A stretch of DNA of 64,000 bases from Jiangella alba (GTDB lineage Bacteria; Actinomycetota; Actinomycetes; Jiangellales; Jiangellaceae): contig NZ_FNUC01000003.1 of NCBI RefSeq assembly GCF_900106035.1, forward strand, positions 3,093,501-3,157,500, written 5' to 3'. The notes under the pieces were generated by a model. The model was not told where the DNA came from. It made no database searches and saw nothing but the letters and a program-made list of their open reading frames with translations. Position 1 is the stretch's first letter. Each line of letters starts with the position of its first letter. The position numbers and the translations under genes were made by a program. Shown one piece after another: positions 43,547 through 51,870 of this stretch.

Positions 43547-46500
43547 ATGCCAATGTCGAGCACCATCGCACGACGTCGATGGGTGACGTCGTTGTCCACG
43601 TTGACGGTGTCCGCCGTCGCGGTCGGCGTGTTCAGCGGCGTGCCCGCGACAGCACAGGACGAGCCGCCGCTGACGGACGACGCGATCGAGCTGGTGGACC
43701 GGACCGAGCAGATCGGCCCCGGCATCACGCTGCGCGAGCTGACCTCCGTCACCCCGACCGGCTGGTACGACCAGCACATCCTCACCGCCGACCTCGCCAA
43801 CCCGGCCGTCACCAGCGACCTGCTGGCCGGCCAGCACGTCACCGACCGCCAGGCGACGAGCGTCATGGTGAACGAGGCCGGGGCGGTCGCCGGCGTCAAC
43901 GGCGACTTCTTCGACATCAACAACTCCGGCGCGCCGCTGGGCGCGGAGGTCCGCGACGGCGAGCTGCTGAAGTCGTCGGACTACGGGACGTGGTCGCACA
44001 TCGGCGTCGGCCTGGACGGCATCGGCCGCGCGGTCGACATGACGCTGGACGCGACGGCGACGTTCGGCGGCACGGCGCACCCGGTGACCTCGCTGAACGC
44101 GTCGAACACGATGTCCGGCTCCCCCGCGGGCGCCATCGTCGCGTACACACCCGCCTGGGGCACGTACAGCCGCGCCATCGGCGTCAGCGGCGCCACCGAC
44201 GTCGCATCCGTGCTGGTCCAGGACGAGCGAGTGGTCAGCGTGGACGCCGCCGCCGCGGGTGAGGGCGCCATCCCCGACGGCGCCTTCGTGCTGGTCGGCC
44301 GGGAGGCCGGCGCGGCCGCGATCCGCACCCTCCAGCCGGGCGACGGCGTGACGCTCAGCTACGAGCTCAGCGACGAGATCGCCCGGCAGATGCGCTTCGT
44401 CATCGGCTCCAACCGCGAGCTGGTCCGCGACGGCGTCGCCCGCCCGGACTCCGAGCTCGACAACGCCGTCCACCCGCGCACCGTCATCGGCTTCAAGGAC
44501 GACGGCCGCACGATGATCCTCATGACGAACGACGGTCGGCAGTCGCCGGTCAACGGCATGACGATGCGCGAGCTGGCCCGGTTCATGGTGCGCCTCGGCG
44601 CGGAGCAGGCCTGGAACCTCGACGGCGGCGGCTCGACGTCGATGGTGGCCGCCCCGCTCGGCGAGGACGCCGCGACCGTCCGCAACAGCCCGTCCGACGG
44701 CGCCGAGCGGCCAGATCCCAACGGCGTCGGCCTGTTCGTCGCGCCCGGCAACGGCACGCCCAAGCAGCTGGTCATCACGCCCGGCGAGGACGACGCCCGC
44801 GCGTTCCCCGGCCTGCACCGCACGCTCACCGCGAAGGCCGTCGACGACCACCTCACCCCGGTCGCGCTCGACCCCGCGGCGGTCCGCTGGCGCAGCAGCG
44901 GCGGCACCGTCGACGCCTCCGTGCTCGAGGTGCCGGCGAACCGGCGCGGGCGGGTCACGGTGCACGCGACCGCCGGCGCGGCCCAGGGCGTCCGCAGCAT
45001 CGACGTCCTCGGCCCGCTGAACTCGCTGGAGCTGTCGACGAACCGCCTCTCCATCAGCGACGCGGGTCCGCAGCACGCCGTCGAGGTCGCCGTCACCGGC
45101 CGCGACGCGCAGGGCTTCGCCGCACCCGTCGAGCTGGTCGACCTCGACCTCAGCTACGACGAGGCCGTCGTCGGCATCACGGCGTCCGGCACCGGCCTGC
45201 TGGTCACCCCGCGCGCCGCGGGCGGCACCGTCGTCGAACTGAGCGCCGCCGGCCGGACGGTGCGGCTGCCGGTGACGGTCGGCGTCCAGACCGTCCAGGT
45301 CTACGACTTCCAGGACGAGTACGCCGCCACCGGCCGCTGGACCCGCAACGGCACCGCCGGCGTGCGCTTGGACATCCTCGACGACCCGGACGGCATCAGG
45401 CTGGAGTTCGGCGCCGCCCGCAACAAGGGCATCACCGCCGCCAGCAGCCCGAGCCGCTGGGTCGAGATCCCGGGCCAGCCGCTGCGGGTCCGGCTCAAGC
45501 TCAAGTCGGACGTGTTCGTGCCGAGCGGCCTGACCTACGCCGGCTTCTGGGACGCCGAGGGCACCTCGATCGGCGTCTACGGCACCGGCCTGCAGCCGTC
45601 GGACGAGTGGCAGTACGCCACGTTCACCATCCCGTCGACGGCGGTGTTCCCGATCCGGTTCAACTCGTTCCAGGGCATCAACACCGCCGTCGACCAGCAG
45701 CTGCCGGGCCGGTTCGTCATCGGCGGGCTGGAGGCGGACGTCCCGTCGCAGATCGACCTGCCCCCGCAGGAGCCGCTGCGCGCCGACCCGCTGGTGTCCG
45801 CCGACGGGCAGCCGCAGGCGGGCGCCGACTGGTCCTTCGCCACGCTCTCCGACGTCCAGTTCACCGCCGCGTCGCCTGACCTCACCCAGGTCGCCGTCGC
45901 CGCGCTGCAGCGCATCCGCGCGGAGGAACCGGACCTCGTCGTGCTCAACGGCGACATCGTCGACCGCGGGCTGCCCGAGGACGTCGCGCTGGCCCGCCAG
46001 ACGCTGGAGGAGGGCGGCTGCGACCTCGTCGCCGCCGGCGCCGAGCCGGACGACGACCCCGGCACCGTCCCCTGCTACTACGTGCCGGGCAACCACGAGT
46101 CCTACGGCGTGGGCAACACGCAGTCGACGCTGGACGCCTGGGAGGCCGAGTTCGGCCGCCCGTACCGGACCTTCGACCACAAGGGCACCCGGTTCATCCT
46201 GCTCAACAGCGCGCTGGGCAGCCTGCGCGGCTCGGACTGGGACCAGCTGCCCATGCTCGAGGAGGCGCTGACGACCGCGGCCGACGACGACGCCGTCAGC
46301 AACGTCATGGTCTTCGCCCACCACCCGGTCGACGATCCGGCGGAGACGAAGTCCAGCCAGCTCGGCGACCGCATGGAGGTCCAGCTGGTCCAGCGGCTGC
46401 TGGCCGATTTCCGGTCGGCCAGCAACAAGGGCGCCGCGATGGTCGGCTCGCACGCCCAGATCACGAACGTCCAGCGCCAGGAGGGCGTCCAGTACGTCGT

Positions 46501-47341
46501 GCACCCGTCGTCGGGCAAGGCGCCGTACGGCACCCCGGACCGCGGCGGCTTCACCGGCTGGGTCGAGTGGAACGTCGACCGCGACGGGTCCGGCGCGCAG
46601 CAGTGGCTCAGCGCCAACGTCCGCGCGTTCGCCCAGCAGGTCGTCGTCGAGGCCCCCGCGACGGTCGAGGCGGGCCGCGCGGTGACCGTCGGCGGGCACG
46701 TCGTCCAGCCGTCCGGCGTGCAGCCGGGCAGCCGGGTCGTGCCGCTGGCCTACCCGATGTCGGTGCGCTGGTCCGGCGACGACGGCCTGGCCGTCGGCTC
46801 CGGCGAGCAGGCCGTCCGCCGGGCCCGCAACCAGGGCAAGGTCGCGATCCTGGACCCGGTGACGCGGCAGCTGACCGGCCTGCGCACCGGCGAGGTGACG
46901 CTGGAGGTCACCAGCGACTCCATGCGCCCTTACACCGGCCCGGAGTCGCTGGCGCCGGTGACGGGACGAACGACGGTCCGGGTCGTGGCCGCCGCCGGTC
47001 CGGGCGCCCGGGTCGACGCGGACGCGCCGGTGTTCACCGCCGTGCCGGCCGACGCCGCGGTGCGCCCGGTGACGCTGACGAACACCGGCGATCGGCCGCT
47101 GGTGGTGTCCGGGCTGACGGTGACGGCGGACGCGTTCGCGGTGGCCGACGCGCGGGCGTGCACCGCGGCGCCGGTCGCGCCGGGCGCCTCGTGCGAGGTG
47201 GCGGTCCGGTTCACGCCGCCGCCCGCCGGTGGCCGTGCGAGCGCGGACCTCGTCGTCGAGTCCAACGCGCCGGGCGGCGCCGTCGAGGTGCCCCTGACGG
47301 GCGCCGAGGCCGAGCCCGAGGCCGGGCCCGGCCAGGACTGA
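43547..47341 (+). CDS. Secreted phosphodiester glycosidase / metallophosphoesterase fusion
   Basis: The 1264-residue protein starts with a signal peptide (RRRW, then TVSAVAVGVFSG, cleavage near PATAQ). A phosphodiester-glycosidase (NAGPA-like) domain follows, with NGDFFDINNSG near residue 122 and NLDGGGSTSMV near 356. Ig-like and beta-sandwich domains come next. A calcineurin-type metallophosphoesterase occupies about 760-1010 with all metal motifs: SDVQFT (766), NGDIVDRG (800), GNHESYG (847), FAHHPVDD (922) and GSHAQI (965). It ends with an HYDIN/choice-of-anchor-like domain (VTLTNTGDRPLVVSG) and an acidic tail with no sorting signal. ATG 43547 has AAGGA upstream; ATG 43553 is equally possible. 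Likely acts on cell-wall or extracellular phosphodiester-linked sugars. Confidence 0.82.
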   Translation: MPMSSTIARRRWVTSLSTLTVSAVAVGVFSGVPATAQDEPPLTDDAIELVDRTEQIGPGITLRELTSVTPTGWYDQHILTADLANPAVTSDLLAGQHVTDRQATSVMVNEAGAVAGVNGDFFDINNSGAPLGAEVRDGELLKSSDYGTWSHIGVGLDGIGRAVDMTLDATATFGGTAHPVTSLNASNTMSGSPAGAIVAYTPAWGTYSRAIGVSGATDVASVLVQDERVVSVDAAAAGEGAIPDGAFVLVGREAGAAAIRTLQPGDGVTLSYELSDEIARQMRFVIGSNRELVRDGVARPDSELDNAVHPRTVIGFKDDGRTMILMTNDGRQSPVNGMTMRELARFMVRLGAEQAWNLDGGGSTSMVAAPLGEDAATVRNSPSDGAERPDPNGVGLFVAPGNGTPKQLVITPGEDDARAFPGLHRTLTAKAVDDHLTPVALDPAAVRWRSSGGTVDASVLEVPANRRGRVTVHATAGAAQGVRSIDVLGPLNSLELSTNRLSISDAGPQHAVEVAVTGRDAQGFAAPVELVDLDLSYDEAVVGITASGTGLLVTPRAAGGTVVELSAAGRTVRLPVTVGVQTVQVYDFQDEYAATGRWTRNGTAGVRLDILDDPDGIRLEFGAARNKGITAASSPSRWVEIPGQPLRVRLKLKSDVFVPSGLTYAGFWDAEGTSIGVYGTGLQPSDEWQYATFTIPSTAVFPIRFNSFQGINTAVDQQLPGRFVIGGLEADVPSQIDLPPQEPLRADPLVSADGQPQAGADWSFATLSDVQFTAASPDLTQVAVAALQRIRAEEPDLVVLNGDIVDRGLPEDVALARQTLEEGGCDLVAAGAEPDDDPGTVPCYYVPGNHESYGVGNTQSTLDAWEAEFGRPYRTFDHKGTRFILLNSALGSLRGSDWDQLPMLEEALTTAADDDAVSNVMVFAHHPVDDPAETKSSQLGDRMEVQLVQRLLADFRSASNKGAAMVGSHAQITNVQRQEGVQYVVHPSSGKAPYGTPDRGGFTGWVEWNVDRDGSGAQQWLSANVRAFAQQVVVEAPATVEAGRAVTVGGHVVQPSGVQPGSRVVPLAYPMSVRWSGDDGLAVGSGEQAVRRARNQGKVAILDPVTRQLTGLRTGEVTLEVTSDSMRPYTGPESLAPVTGRTTVRVVAAAGPGARVDADAPVFTAVPADAAVRPVTLTNTGDRPLVVSGLTVTADAFAVADARACTAAPVAPGASCEVAVRFTPPPAGGRASADLVVESNAPGGAVEVPLTGAEAEPEAGPGQD

Positions 47342-47343
47342 CC

Positions 47344-47373
47344 GCCCCTCGGCGGGGCCGGGCGGCTCGCCCG
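47344..47373 (+). terminator. Two adjacent GC hairpins after the metallophosphoesterase gene
   Basis: GCCCC/GGGGC pair around TCGGC (47344-47358), followed directly by CGGGCG/CGCCCG around GCT (47359-47373). The pair begins two to three bases after the TGA stop. No T-run follows. Confidence 0.5.
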
Positions 47374-47553
47374 TCCGGTCCCACCGAGTGCGGCTGACCT
47401 GCGGGAACAAAGAAATCTGAGAAATTTCCGCTTCGCACGTATCTGGGCGGCCGGAGCGTGCTCTGTATCTGTGAACGCCGAGCTAGGCCACCAGTCGGCG
47501 TTCCACGGACCAGGGACCTCCGGCCGTGTCGTGCACACCTAGGGGAGGCGGCC

Positions 47554-47712
47554 ATGACACCAGCACGACGTCGGGCCGCACCCGACCAGCCCGTGCGCGG
47601 CGGCCTCGCTCCCCTGGAACCGTGGCGGGCTCTTTCGAGAAACCGCGTCGTCGAGATCCTCGCAGCCAGGCGACGCAGGCGTCCACGACGTCTGCTCGTA
47701 CAACGTCTGTGA
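47554..47712 (+). CDS. Small arginine-rich open frame
   Basis: ATG 47554 has AGGGGAGG about five bases upstream, among the better ribosome-binding sites in this window, and opens a 52-codon frame ending at 47712. The product has over a dozen arginines, with RRRRR near the middle of its second half. No domain was recognised. It could be a DNA- or RNA-binding micro-protein or a leader. It lies in the otherwise geneless 500 bp between the metallophosphoesterase and the sigma factor. Composition alone is compatible with a chance frame in GC-rich sequence. Confidence 0.35.
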   Translation: MTPARRRAAPDQPVRGGLAPLEPWRALSRNRVVEILAARRRRRPRRLLVQRL

Positions 47713-47805
47713 AGCCGGGGGGCTGCTGCGATGATCGGCACAACGGGGGGTGACGGGTACGTGGGCAGGGCGTGGTTCGCCACGCCCGGGGGCGCGTGCC
47801 CGTCA

Positions 47806-47833
47806 CTGACGGCGATCTACCTGCATCTATACT
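47806..47833 (+). promoter_or_regulatory. Promoter for the sigma factor gene, probable leaderless start
   Basis: CTGACG (47806-47811) and a near-consensus -10 TATACT (47828-47833) are separated by 16 bp. The GTG start codon at 47841 follows seven bases after the -10, which places the transcription start at the start codon itself. There is no ribosome-binding site, in line with a leaderless transcript. Confidence 0.6.
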
Positions 47834-47840
47834 CGGGCCG

Positions 47841-48473
47841 GTGGCCGAACTGTCCGTCAGTGAGCTGGTCGAGGCGGCGTCCAGGGGCGATCAACGCGCC
47901 TGGGACCGCCTGGTCGACGACCACGCGTCGCTGGTGTGGGCGGTCGTCCGCAGCCATCGGCTGCACGGCGGCGACGCCGAGGACGCGTTCCAGAGCACCT
48001 GGCTGCGGCTGGTCGAGCACCTCGGCCGGCTGGCCCACCCGGAGCGGCTGGCGGCCTGGCTGGTCACCACCGCGCGCCGCGAGTGCCTGCGGCTGCTGCG
48101 CAAGGTCGGCACCGAGCTGCCCGTCCTCGACATGGACGACCACAGCAAGGATGCCGCTACCCCAGATCCCGGCCCGGTCGAGGCGCTGCTCGCCCGCGAG
48201 GAGCAGGTCGCGGTGCTGCGCGCGTTCCAGCGGCTGCGGCCCCGCTGCCAGGACCTCCTGCGGCTCACCGCGGCCGCGGCCGACCCGCGCTACGCCGACG
48301 TCGCCGCGGAGCTCGACATGCCCGTCGGCAGCGTCGGACCCACGCGGCAGCGCTGCCTCGAACACCTGCGCCGGCTCATCCACGACGGCGACGACACCGG
48401 CGGCACCGAGACCGCCCGCGACACGAACGACACCGGCCCGGCCAGCGCCCGCCCGCGCACGGGCCGGCGCTGA
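47841..48473 (+). CDS. Sigma-70 family RNA polymerase sigma factor (ECF-like)
   Basis: The 210-residue protein has region 2 (LVEAASRGDQRAWDRLVDDH, LHGGDAEDAFQSTWLRLVEH, AAWLVTTARRECLRLLRK) and region 4 (RCQDLLRLTAAAADPRYADVAA, then PVGSVGPTRQRCLEHLRRL). A polar disordered tail follows. Such ECF factors transcribe a small envelope or stress regulon. GTG 47841 is supported by a -10 seven bases upstream, giving a leaderless transcript. The gene after it, 11 bp downstream, lacks the features of a classical anti-sigma factor (no transmembrane segment, no zinc motif), so how this factor is controlled is unclear. Confidence 0.88.
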   Translation: MAELSVSELVEAASRGDQRAWDRLVDDHASLVWAVVRSHRLHGGDAEDAFQSTWLRLVEHLGRLAHPERLAAWLVTTARRECLRLLRKVGTELPVLDMDDHSKDAATPDPGPVEALLAREEQVAVLRAFQRLRPRCQDLLRLTAAAADPRYADVAAELDMPVGSVGPTRQRCLEHLRRLIHDGDDTGGTETARDTNDTGPASARPRTGRR

Positions 48474-48484
48474 AGGGGGCATCC

Positions 48485-48940
48485 ATGGCTGACGACGACC
48501 GCCTGGTCGACCAGCTCCGCGAGGTCATCGAGGCCACCGACCCGCCGCCGCGGCGGCTGGTCGACATCGCCAAGGCGAGCCTGGTGTGGCGCACGGCCGA
48601 CGCCGAGCTGGCCGAACTGGTCGGCGACTCCAGCGCCGAGCCGGCCGCCGCGGTCCGCTCGGGTACCGAGGCGCCGCGGCTGCTGACGTTCACCTCCGGC
48701 GACACCGTCGTGGTCCTCGAGGTCACGCGCGAGGCCGGCGCCCACCGCGTCATGGGCCAGATCGTCGCGCCGGCGCCGGCCACGGTCGAGGTGCGCCACG
48801 TCGACGGCGTCGTCACCGTCACCACCGACGCCGACGGCCGGTTCCGCGCCGCGCCGGTCGCGCCCGGACCCATCTCGGTCAGCTGCCGCTTCGAGGACGA
48901 CGCCCGCCCGGCCGTCGTCACCAGCTGGGTCAGCATCTGA
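48485..48940 (+). CDS. Soluble protein paired with the sigma factor; C-terminal beta-sandwich
   Basis: The 151-residue protein has an N-terminal helical segment (LVDQLREVIEATDPPPRRLVDIAKASLVWRTADAEL is the pattern, given here by its parts: LVDQLREVIEATDPPPR and VWRTADAELAELV). A beta-sandwich follows that resembles the carboxypeptidase regulatory-like fold (VMGQIVAPAPATVEVRH, TTDADGRFRAAPVAPGPIS). No membrane helix. ATG 48485 has GAAGGGGG upstream. Similar genes follow ECF sigma genes in other actinomycetes, so it may help regulate the factor. The decayed phosphotransferase starts directly after its stop (TGA-ATG). Confidence 0.7.
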   Translation: MADDDRLVDQLREVIEATDPPPRRLVDIAKASLVWRTADAELAELVGDSSAEPAAAVRSGTEAPRLLTFTSGDTVVVLEVTREAGAHRVMGQIVAPAPATVEVRHVDGVVTVTTDADGRFRAAPVAPGPISVSCRFEDDARPAVVTSWVSI

Positions 48941-49410
48941 ATGGACGACGCCGAGCCGGTGACGTCCGGTCTCTCGGGCGCCACCGTCGTCCGCACCGCC
49001 GGCACCTACCGCAAGGAGCGGCCACCGACGACCTCGTCGGCGAGGCCGAGCGGCTGCGCTGGCTGCGGGCGCGGGGCATCCCGGCCGCTGACGTGCTGGA
49101 GGCCGCGCCGGGCCTGCTGGTGACGGCCGAGGTGCCGGGTGTGGCGGCCGGCGAGGATCTCGTGGTCTGCCACGGCGACCTCACCACGCAGAACGTGCTG
49201 ATCGACCCCGGGACGCTGACGGTGAGCGGTGTCATCGACGCCGGTCGGCTCGGCGTCGCCGACCGCTGGCTCGACCTCGCCATCGTCACCCGCGAACTGG
49301 AGGACGACCTCGGCGGCCCCGACGCCGCCGCCCGCTACCTGCGCGGCTGCGGCGTCCCGCCGGACCCCGCGAAGCAGACGTTCTACCGGCTGCTGGACGA
49401 GTTCTTCTGA
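48941..49410 (+). pseudogene. Decayed aminoglycoside phosphotransferase (APH(3')-like)
   Basis: The first frame starts MDDAEPVTSGLSGATVVRT and stops at 49123. From about 49022 the next frame carries the family sequence: TDDLVGEAERLRWLRARG, LLVTAEVPG, the catalytic CHGDLTTQNVLI, and DAGRLGVADRWLDLAIVTREL. Reading across requires a frameshift near position 49020. In addition about 80 residues that normally separate the EVPG strand from CHGD are missing. Both defects argue that it is not functional. The gene begins one base after the preceding stop, so it was once part of that operon. It is followed by a hairpin. Confidence 0.8.
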
Positions 49411-49416
49411 GGTGGT

Positions 49417-49460
49417 GGTTGGCAGTTTGGTGGGCCCATAGCGCCAGTGAACTGCCAACC
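49417..49460. terminator. Hairpin between convergent genes
   Basis: GGTTGGCAGTT (49417-49427) and AACTGCCAACC (49450-49460) pair perfectly with a 22-nt interior that could form a further small stem. It lies 6 bases after the pseudogene and 31 bases from the thymidine kinase stop, so it serves both directions. Confidence 0.7.
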
Positions 49461-49491
49461 ATCGGCGGCGTGACGACTGGAATCGGGCAGC

Positions 49492-50139
49492 TCAGCCGGT
49501 GGCGAAGGGCAGTGGCTCGGCGCCGGCCTCGGCGACCCGGGCGCTGACGGCGGTCATGCGGCGCCGGTGGTGGTGCCGGCACAGCACCTCGTAGCCGACG
49601 ACGCCCGCGCCGTCGGTGTCGCCGACGACCACCTGCTCGCCCTCGGTGACCATGATGCCGCCGACCGTGCGGGCGTTGTGCGTGGCCCGCCGCCCGCACC
49701 AGCACAACGCCTCGACCTGCAGGGTCTCGACGCGGTCGGCGAGCTCGACCAGCCGGGCCGAGCCCGGGAACAGCCGGGTGCGGAAGTCGGTGAGGATGCC
49801 GAACGCGTACACCGGGACGTCCAGCTCGTCGGCCATGCGGCCGAGGTCGTCGACCTGCTCGGACGTGTAGAACTGCGCTTCGTCGCCGATGACGTAGTCG
49901 ATGCGGGCGCCGGCCGTCAGCCGGGCCGCCACCAGTGCCCACAGCTGCGTCGACGGCGTCACCTCGACGGCGTCGGCGGCCAGCCCCAGCCGGCTGGAGA
50001 CCGTCGCCTCGCCGGCGCGGTCGTGCGAGGTCAGCAGCACCCCGGACAGCCCGCGGCGGCGGTGGTTGTAGTCGGTCTGCAGCGCGAGCGTCGACTTGCC
50101 GCAGTCCATGGTGCCGGTGAAGAAGGTCAGCTCCGCCAC
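49492..50139 (-). CDS. tdk: Thymidine kinase
   Basis: The 215-residue type II thymidine kinase phosphorylates thymidine in the salvage pathway. The P-loop GTMDCGKST is at residues 9-17, the IDYVIGDEAQFY motif holds the catalytic Glu, and the C-terminal zinc and lasso cysteine and His residues (LCWCGRRATHNAR, LCRHHHRRRM) are present. It lies 7 bp downstream of the alkaline-phosphatase-superfamily gene on the same strand. The length is normal. Confidence 0.94.
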   Translation of the reverse strand: MAELTFFTGTMDCGKSTLALQTDYNHRRRGLSGVLLTSHDRAGEATVSSRLGLAADAVEVTPSTQLWALVAARLTAGARIDYVIGDEAQFYTSEQVDDLGRMADELDVPVYAFGILTDFRTRLFPGSARLVELADRVETLQVEALCWCGRRATHNARTVGGIMVTEGEQVVVGDTDGAGVVGYEVLCRHHHRRRMTAVSARVAEAGAEPLPFATG

Positions 50140-50146
50140 GCCGGGA

Positions 50147-51253
50147 TCACGCCTCCCCGACCAGCAGCGGCACCATCAGCTCGTCGTCGCTCAGCGCGCC
50201 GTGCAGGCCGCGCAGCCGGGTCTCGACGGGGAACACGCTGCGCCGCTCGACCGCGCAGTCGCCGTGCACGCTGGCGACGACGTCGCCGATGCGTTCGGCC
50301 ACCCGCGCCTCCACCGCGCCGAACCAGCCGGCCGTGACGGCCTCGGCGCGGGTCAGCACCGCGGCGCGGTCACCGAGCACCGACCGCCACGCGGCGGCGA
50401 CGTCGTCGGCCACCGCCGACGAGGCGGTGTACACGTGCCGGAACCGGGCCTCGCCGGCCACCAGCGCCACGCCCTCGCGCAGCGCGGGCACGTCGTCGAC
50501 GTCGACCCGGCGGTCGGGGTCGACGTCGACCATGCCGTGGTCGGCGGTGACGACGAGGACGGTCTCGGGCGGCAGCTCGTCGTAGAGCTGCTCGGCGAAG
50601 CGGTCGACCATGGCCAGCTGGTAGCGCCAGGCGGCTGAGCGCCAGCCGTGCTGGTGACCCGTGTAGTCGAGGTCGCCGTCGTAGACGTACACCAGCGACG
50701 GCGTGGCGCCGGACGACCCCTCGACGGCGGCCGCGACCCGCTGGCCGTAGGTGTTGGCGGAGCGGAACGGGCCGCCCATGGCGGCGCGGGTCAGCCCGGT
50801 GTCGCGGAAGCTGCTCTGCCCGATGACGGTCGTCGCCACCCCGGCCCGCGCGGCGCGGTCGAACAGCGACGGGTACGGCTGGTAGGTCAGCGGGTCGAGG
50901 GGTGGATCCCACTTGAGCGCGTTGAAGATGCCGTCGCCGCCCGGCACCCGCGACGTGTAGCCGACGATGCCGTGCTTGCCCGGCGGCAGCCCGGTGCCGA
51001 GGCTGGCCAGGCTGGTGGCCGTGGTGGTGGGGGTGCCGGCGGTGATGGAGCGGCCGGTCAGCGACGTCAGGAACGGCGCCTGCGCCGGGTGGGCGCGCAG
51101 CAGGTTCCAGCCGAGCGCGTCGACCAGCAGGACGCAGTAGCGGCGGGCCGGCGGCAGCCCCAGCACGTCGATCTCGTCGGGCACGCCGAGGGCGGCCAGC
51201 ACGGACGGCAGGAGGTCAGCGAGGGCGTCCTCGCCGTAACGCGGCAGCGGCAC
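50147..51253 (-). CDS. Alkaline phosphatase superfamily nucleotide pyrophosphatase/phosphodiesterase
   Basis: The 368-residue protein has the NPP-type metal-site set: LLVDALGWN (first Asp), TTTATSLASLGTG with the nucleophilic Thr, VYDGDLDYTGHQHG, TADHGMVD, and GLHGALS near the end. It should hydrolyse a phosphodiester or phosphomonoester substrate, probably in the cytoplasm because no signal peptide is seen. ATG 51253 is 3 bp after the DUF5998 stop, and the thymidine kinase follows after 7 bp, so the three genes form an operon. The substrate is unknown. Confidence 0.88.
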   Translation of the reverse strand: MPLPRYGEDALADLLPSVLAALGVPDEIDVLGLPPARRYCVLLVDALGWNLLRAHPAQAPFLTSLTGRSITAGTPTTTATSLASLGTGLPPGKHGIVGYTSRVPGGDGIFNALKWDPPLDPLTYQPYPSLFDRAARAGVATTVIGQSSFRDTGLTRAAMGGPFRSANTYGQRVAAAVEGSSGATPSLVYVYDGDLDYTGHQHGWRSAAWRYQLAMVDRFAEQLYDELPPETVLVVTADHGMVDVDPDRRVDVDDVPALREGVALVAGEARFRHVYTASSAVADDVAAAWRSVLGDRAAVLTRAEAVTAGWFGAVEARVAERIGDVVASVHGDCAVERRSVFPVETRLRGLHGALSDDELMVPLLVGEA

Positions 51254-51256
51254 GTG

Positions 51257-51838
51257 TCACCGCACGCTGATGGTGGCGGCGGACAGCGCGCGGGCGAACG
51301 TCAGCAGGTCGCGGACCCGTCCGACGCCGTCGCCGGCCTCGCTGACCCGCAGGGTGAAGTCGTCGGACGTCAGCGCGCCGGTGTAGCCGTGGTCGGCCTC
51401 GCACTCGGGGTCGCCGCAGGTGGCGGGCTCGAGGTCGATGCGGCTCATGGCGCCCCAGCCGACCGTCAGCACGACGTCGAGCGCCGGGGTGCCGGTGCGG
51501 TACGCCGCCGGCGACGTGACGGTGCGGCTGACGACCACCGAGGTGACGCGGTCGAGCGGCACCGCCTCGGTGGACGTGGTGGCGTACGGCACGTCGTGGG
51601 TGTCGTCGGAGGGGTACTCGTCGGTATGGCCGACGATCAGCCTCGTCGGGGTGAGCACCAGCACGCTGACGTGCCGGCGCAACTCGTCGCGGTCGAAGTG
51701 CGGCTCGTGGTGCACGACGTAGGAGTCGACCGCCTCGCCGGCCAGCGAGGTCTCGAGCATGTCCGCGACGAGATCGGGGTAATAGCCGGCCTCCTGGATG
51801 GCCAGGCGAAGACCCTCACGCGTCCCTGTATCCGCCAT
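51257..51838 (-). CDS. DUF5998 family protein
   Basis: The 193-residue protein matches the actinobacterial DUF5998 pattern: a short helical start (LRLAIQEAGYYPDLVADML), a beta-rich central region (YVVHHEPHFDRDELRRHVSV, VLTPTRLIVGHTDEYPSD) and a C-terminal part with CGDPECEADHGYTG. GATGGAGGA precedes ATG 51838. No function is known. It heads a tight operon with the phosphatase-like gene and tdk. Cysteines in the C-terminal part could bind a metal. Confidence 0.86.
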   Translation of the reverse strand: MADTGTREGLRLAIQEAGYYPDLVADMLETSLAGEAVDSYVVHHEPHFDRDELRRHVSVLVLTPTRLIVGHTDEYPSDDTHDVPYATTSTEAVPLDRVTSVVVSRTVTSPAAYRTGTPALDVVLTVGWGAMSRIDLEPATCGDPECEADHGYTGALTSDDFTLRVSEAGDGVGRVRDLLTFARALSAATISVR

Positions 51839-51870
51839 TCCTCCATCTTCCCACGCTCGTGGGCGCTGCC

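Noticed and set aside
43532..47410. A 1292-residue minus-strand frame opposite the metallophosphoesterase gene
   Set aside because: No domain or start signal; composition is that of an antisense shadow.
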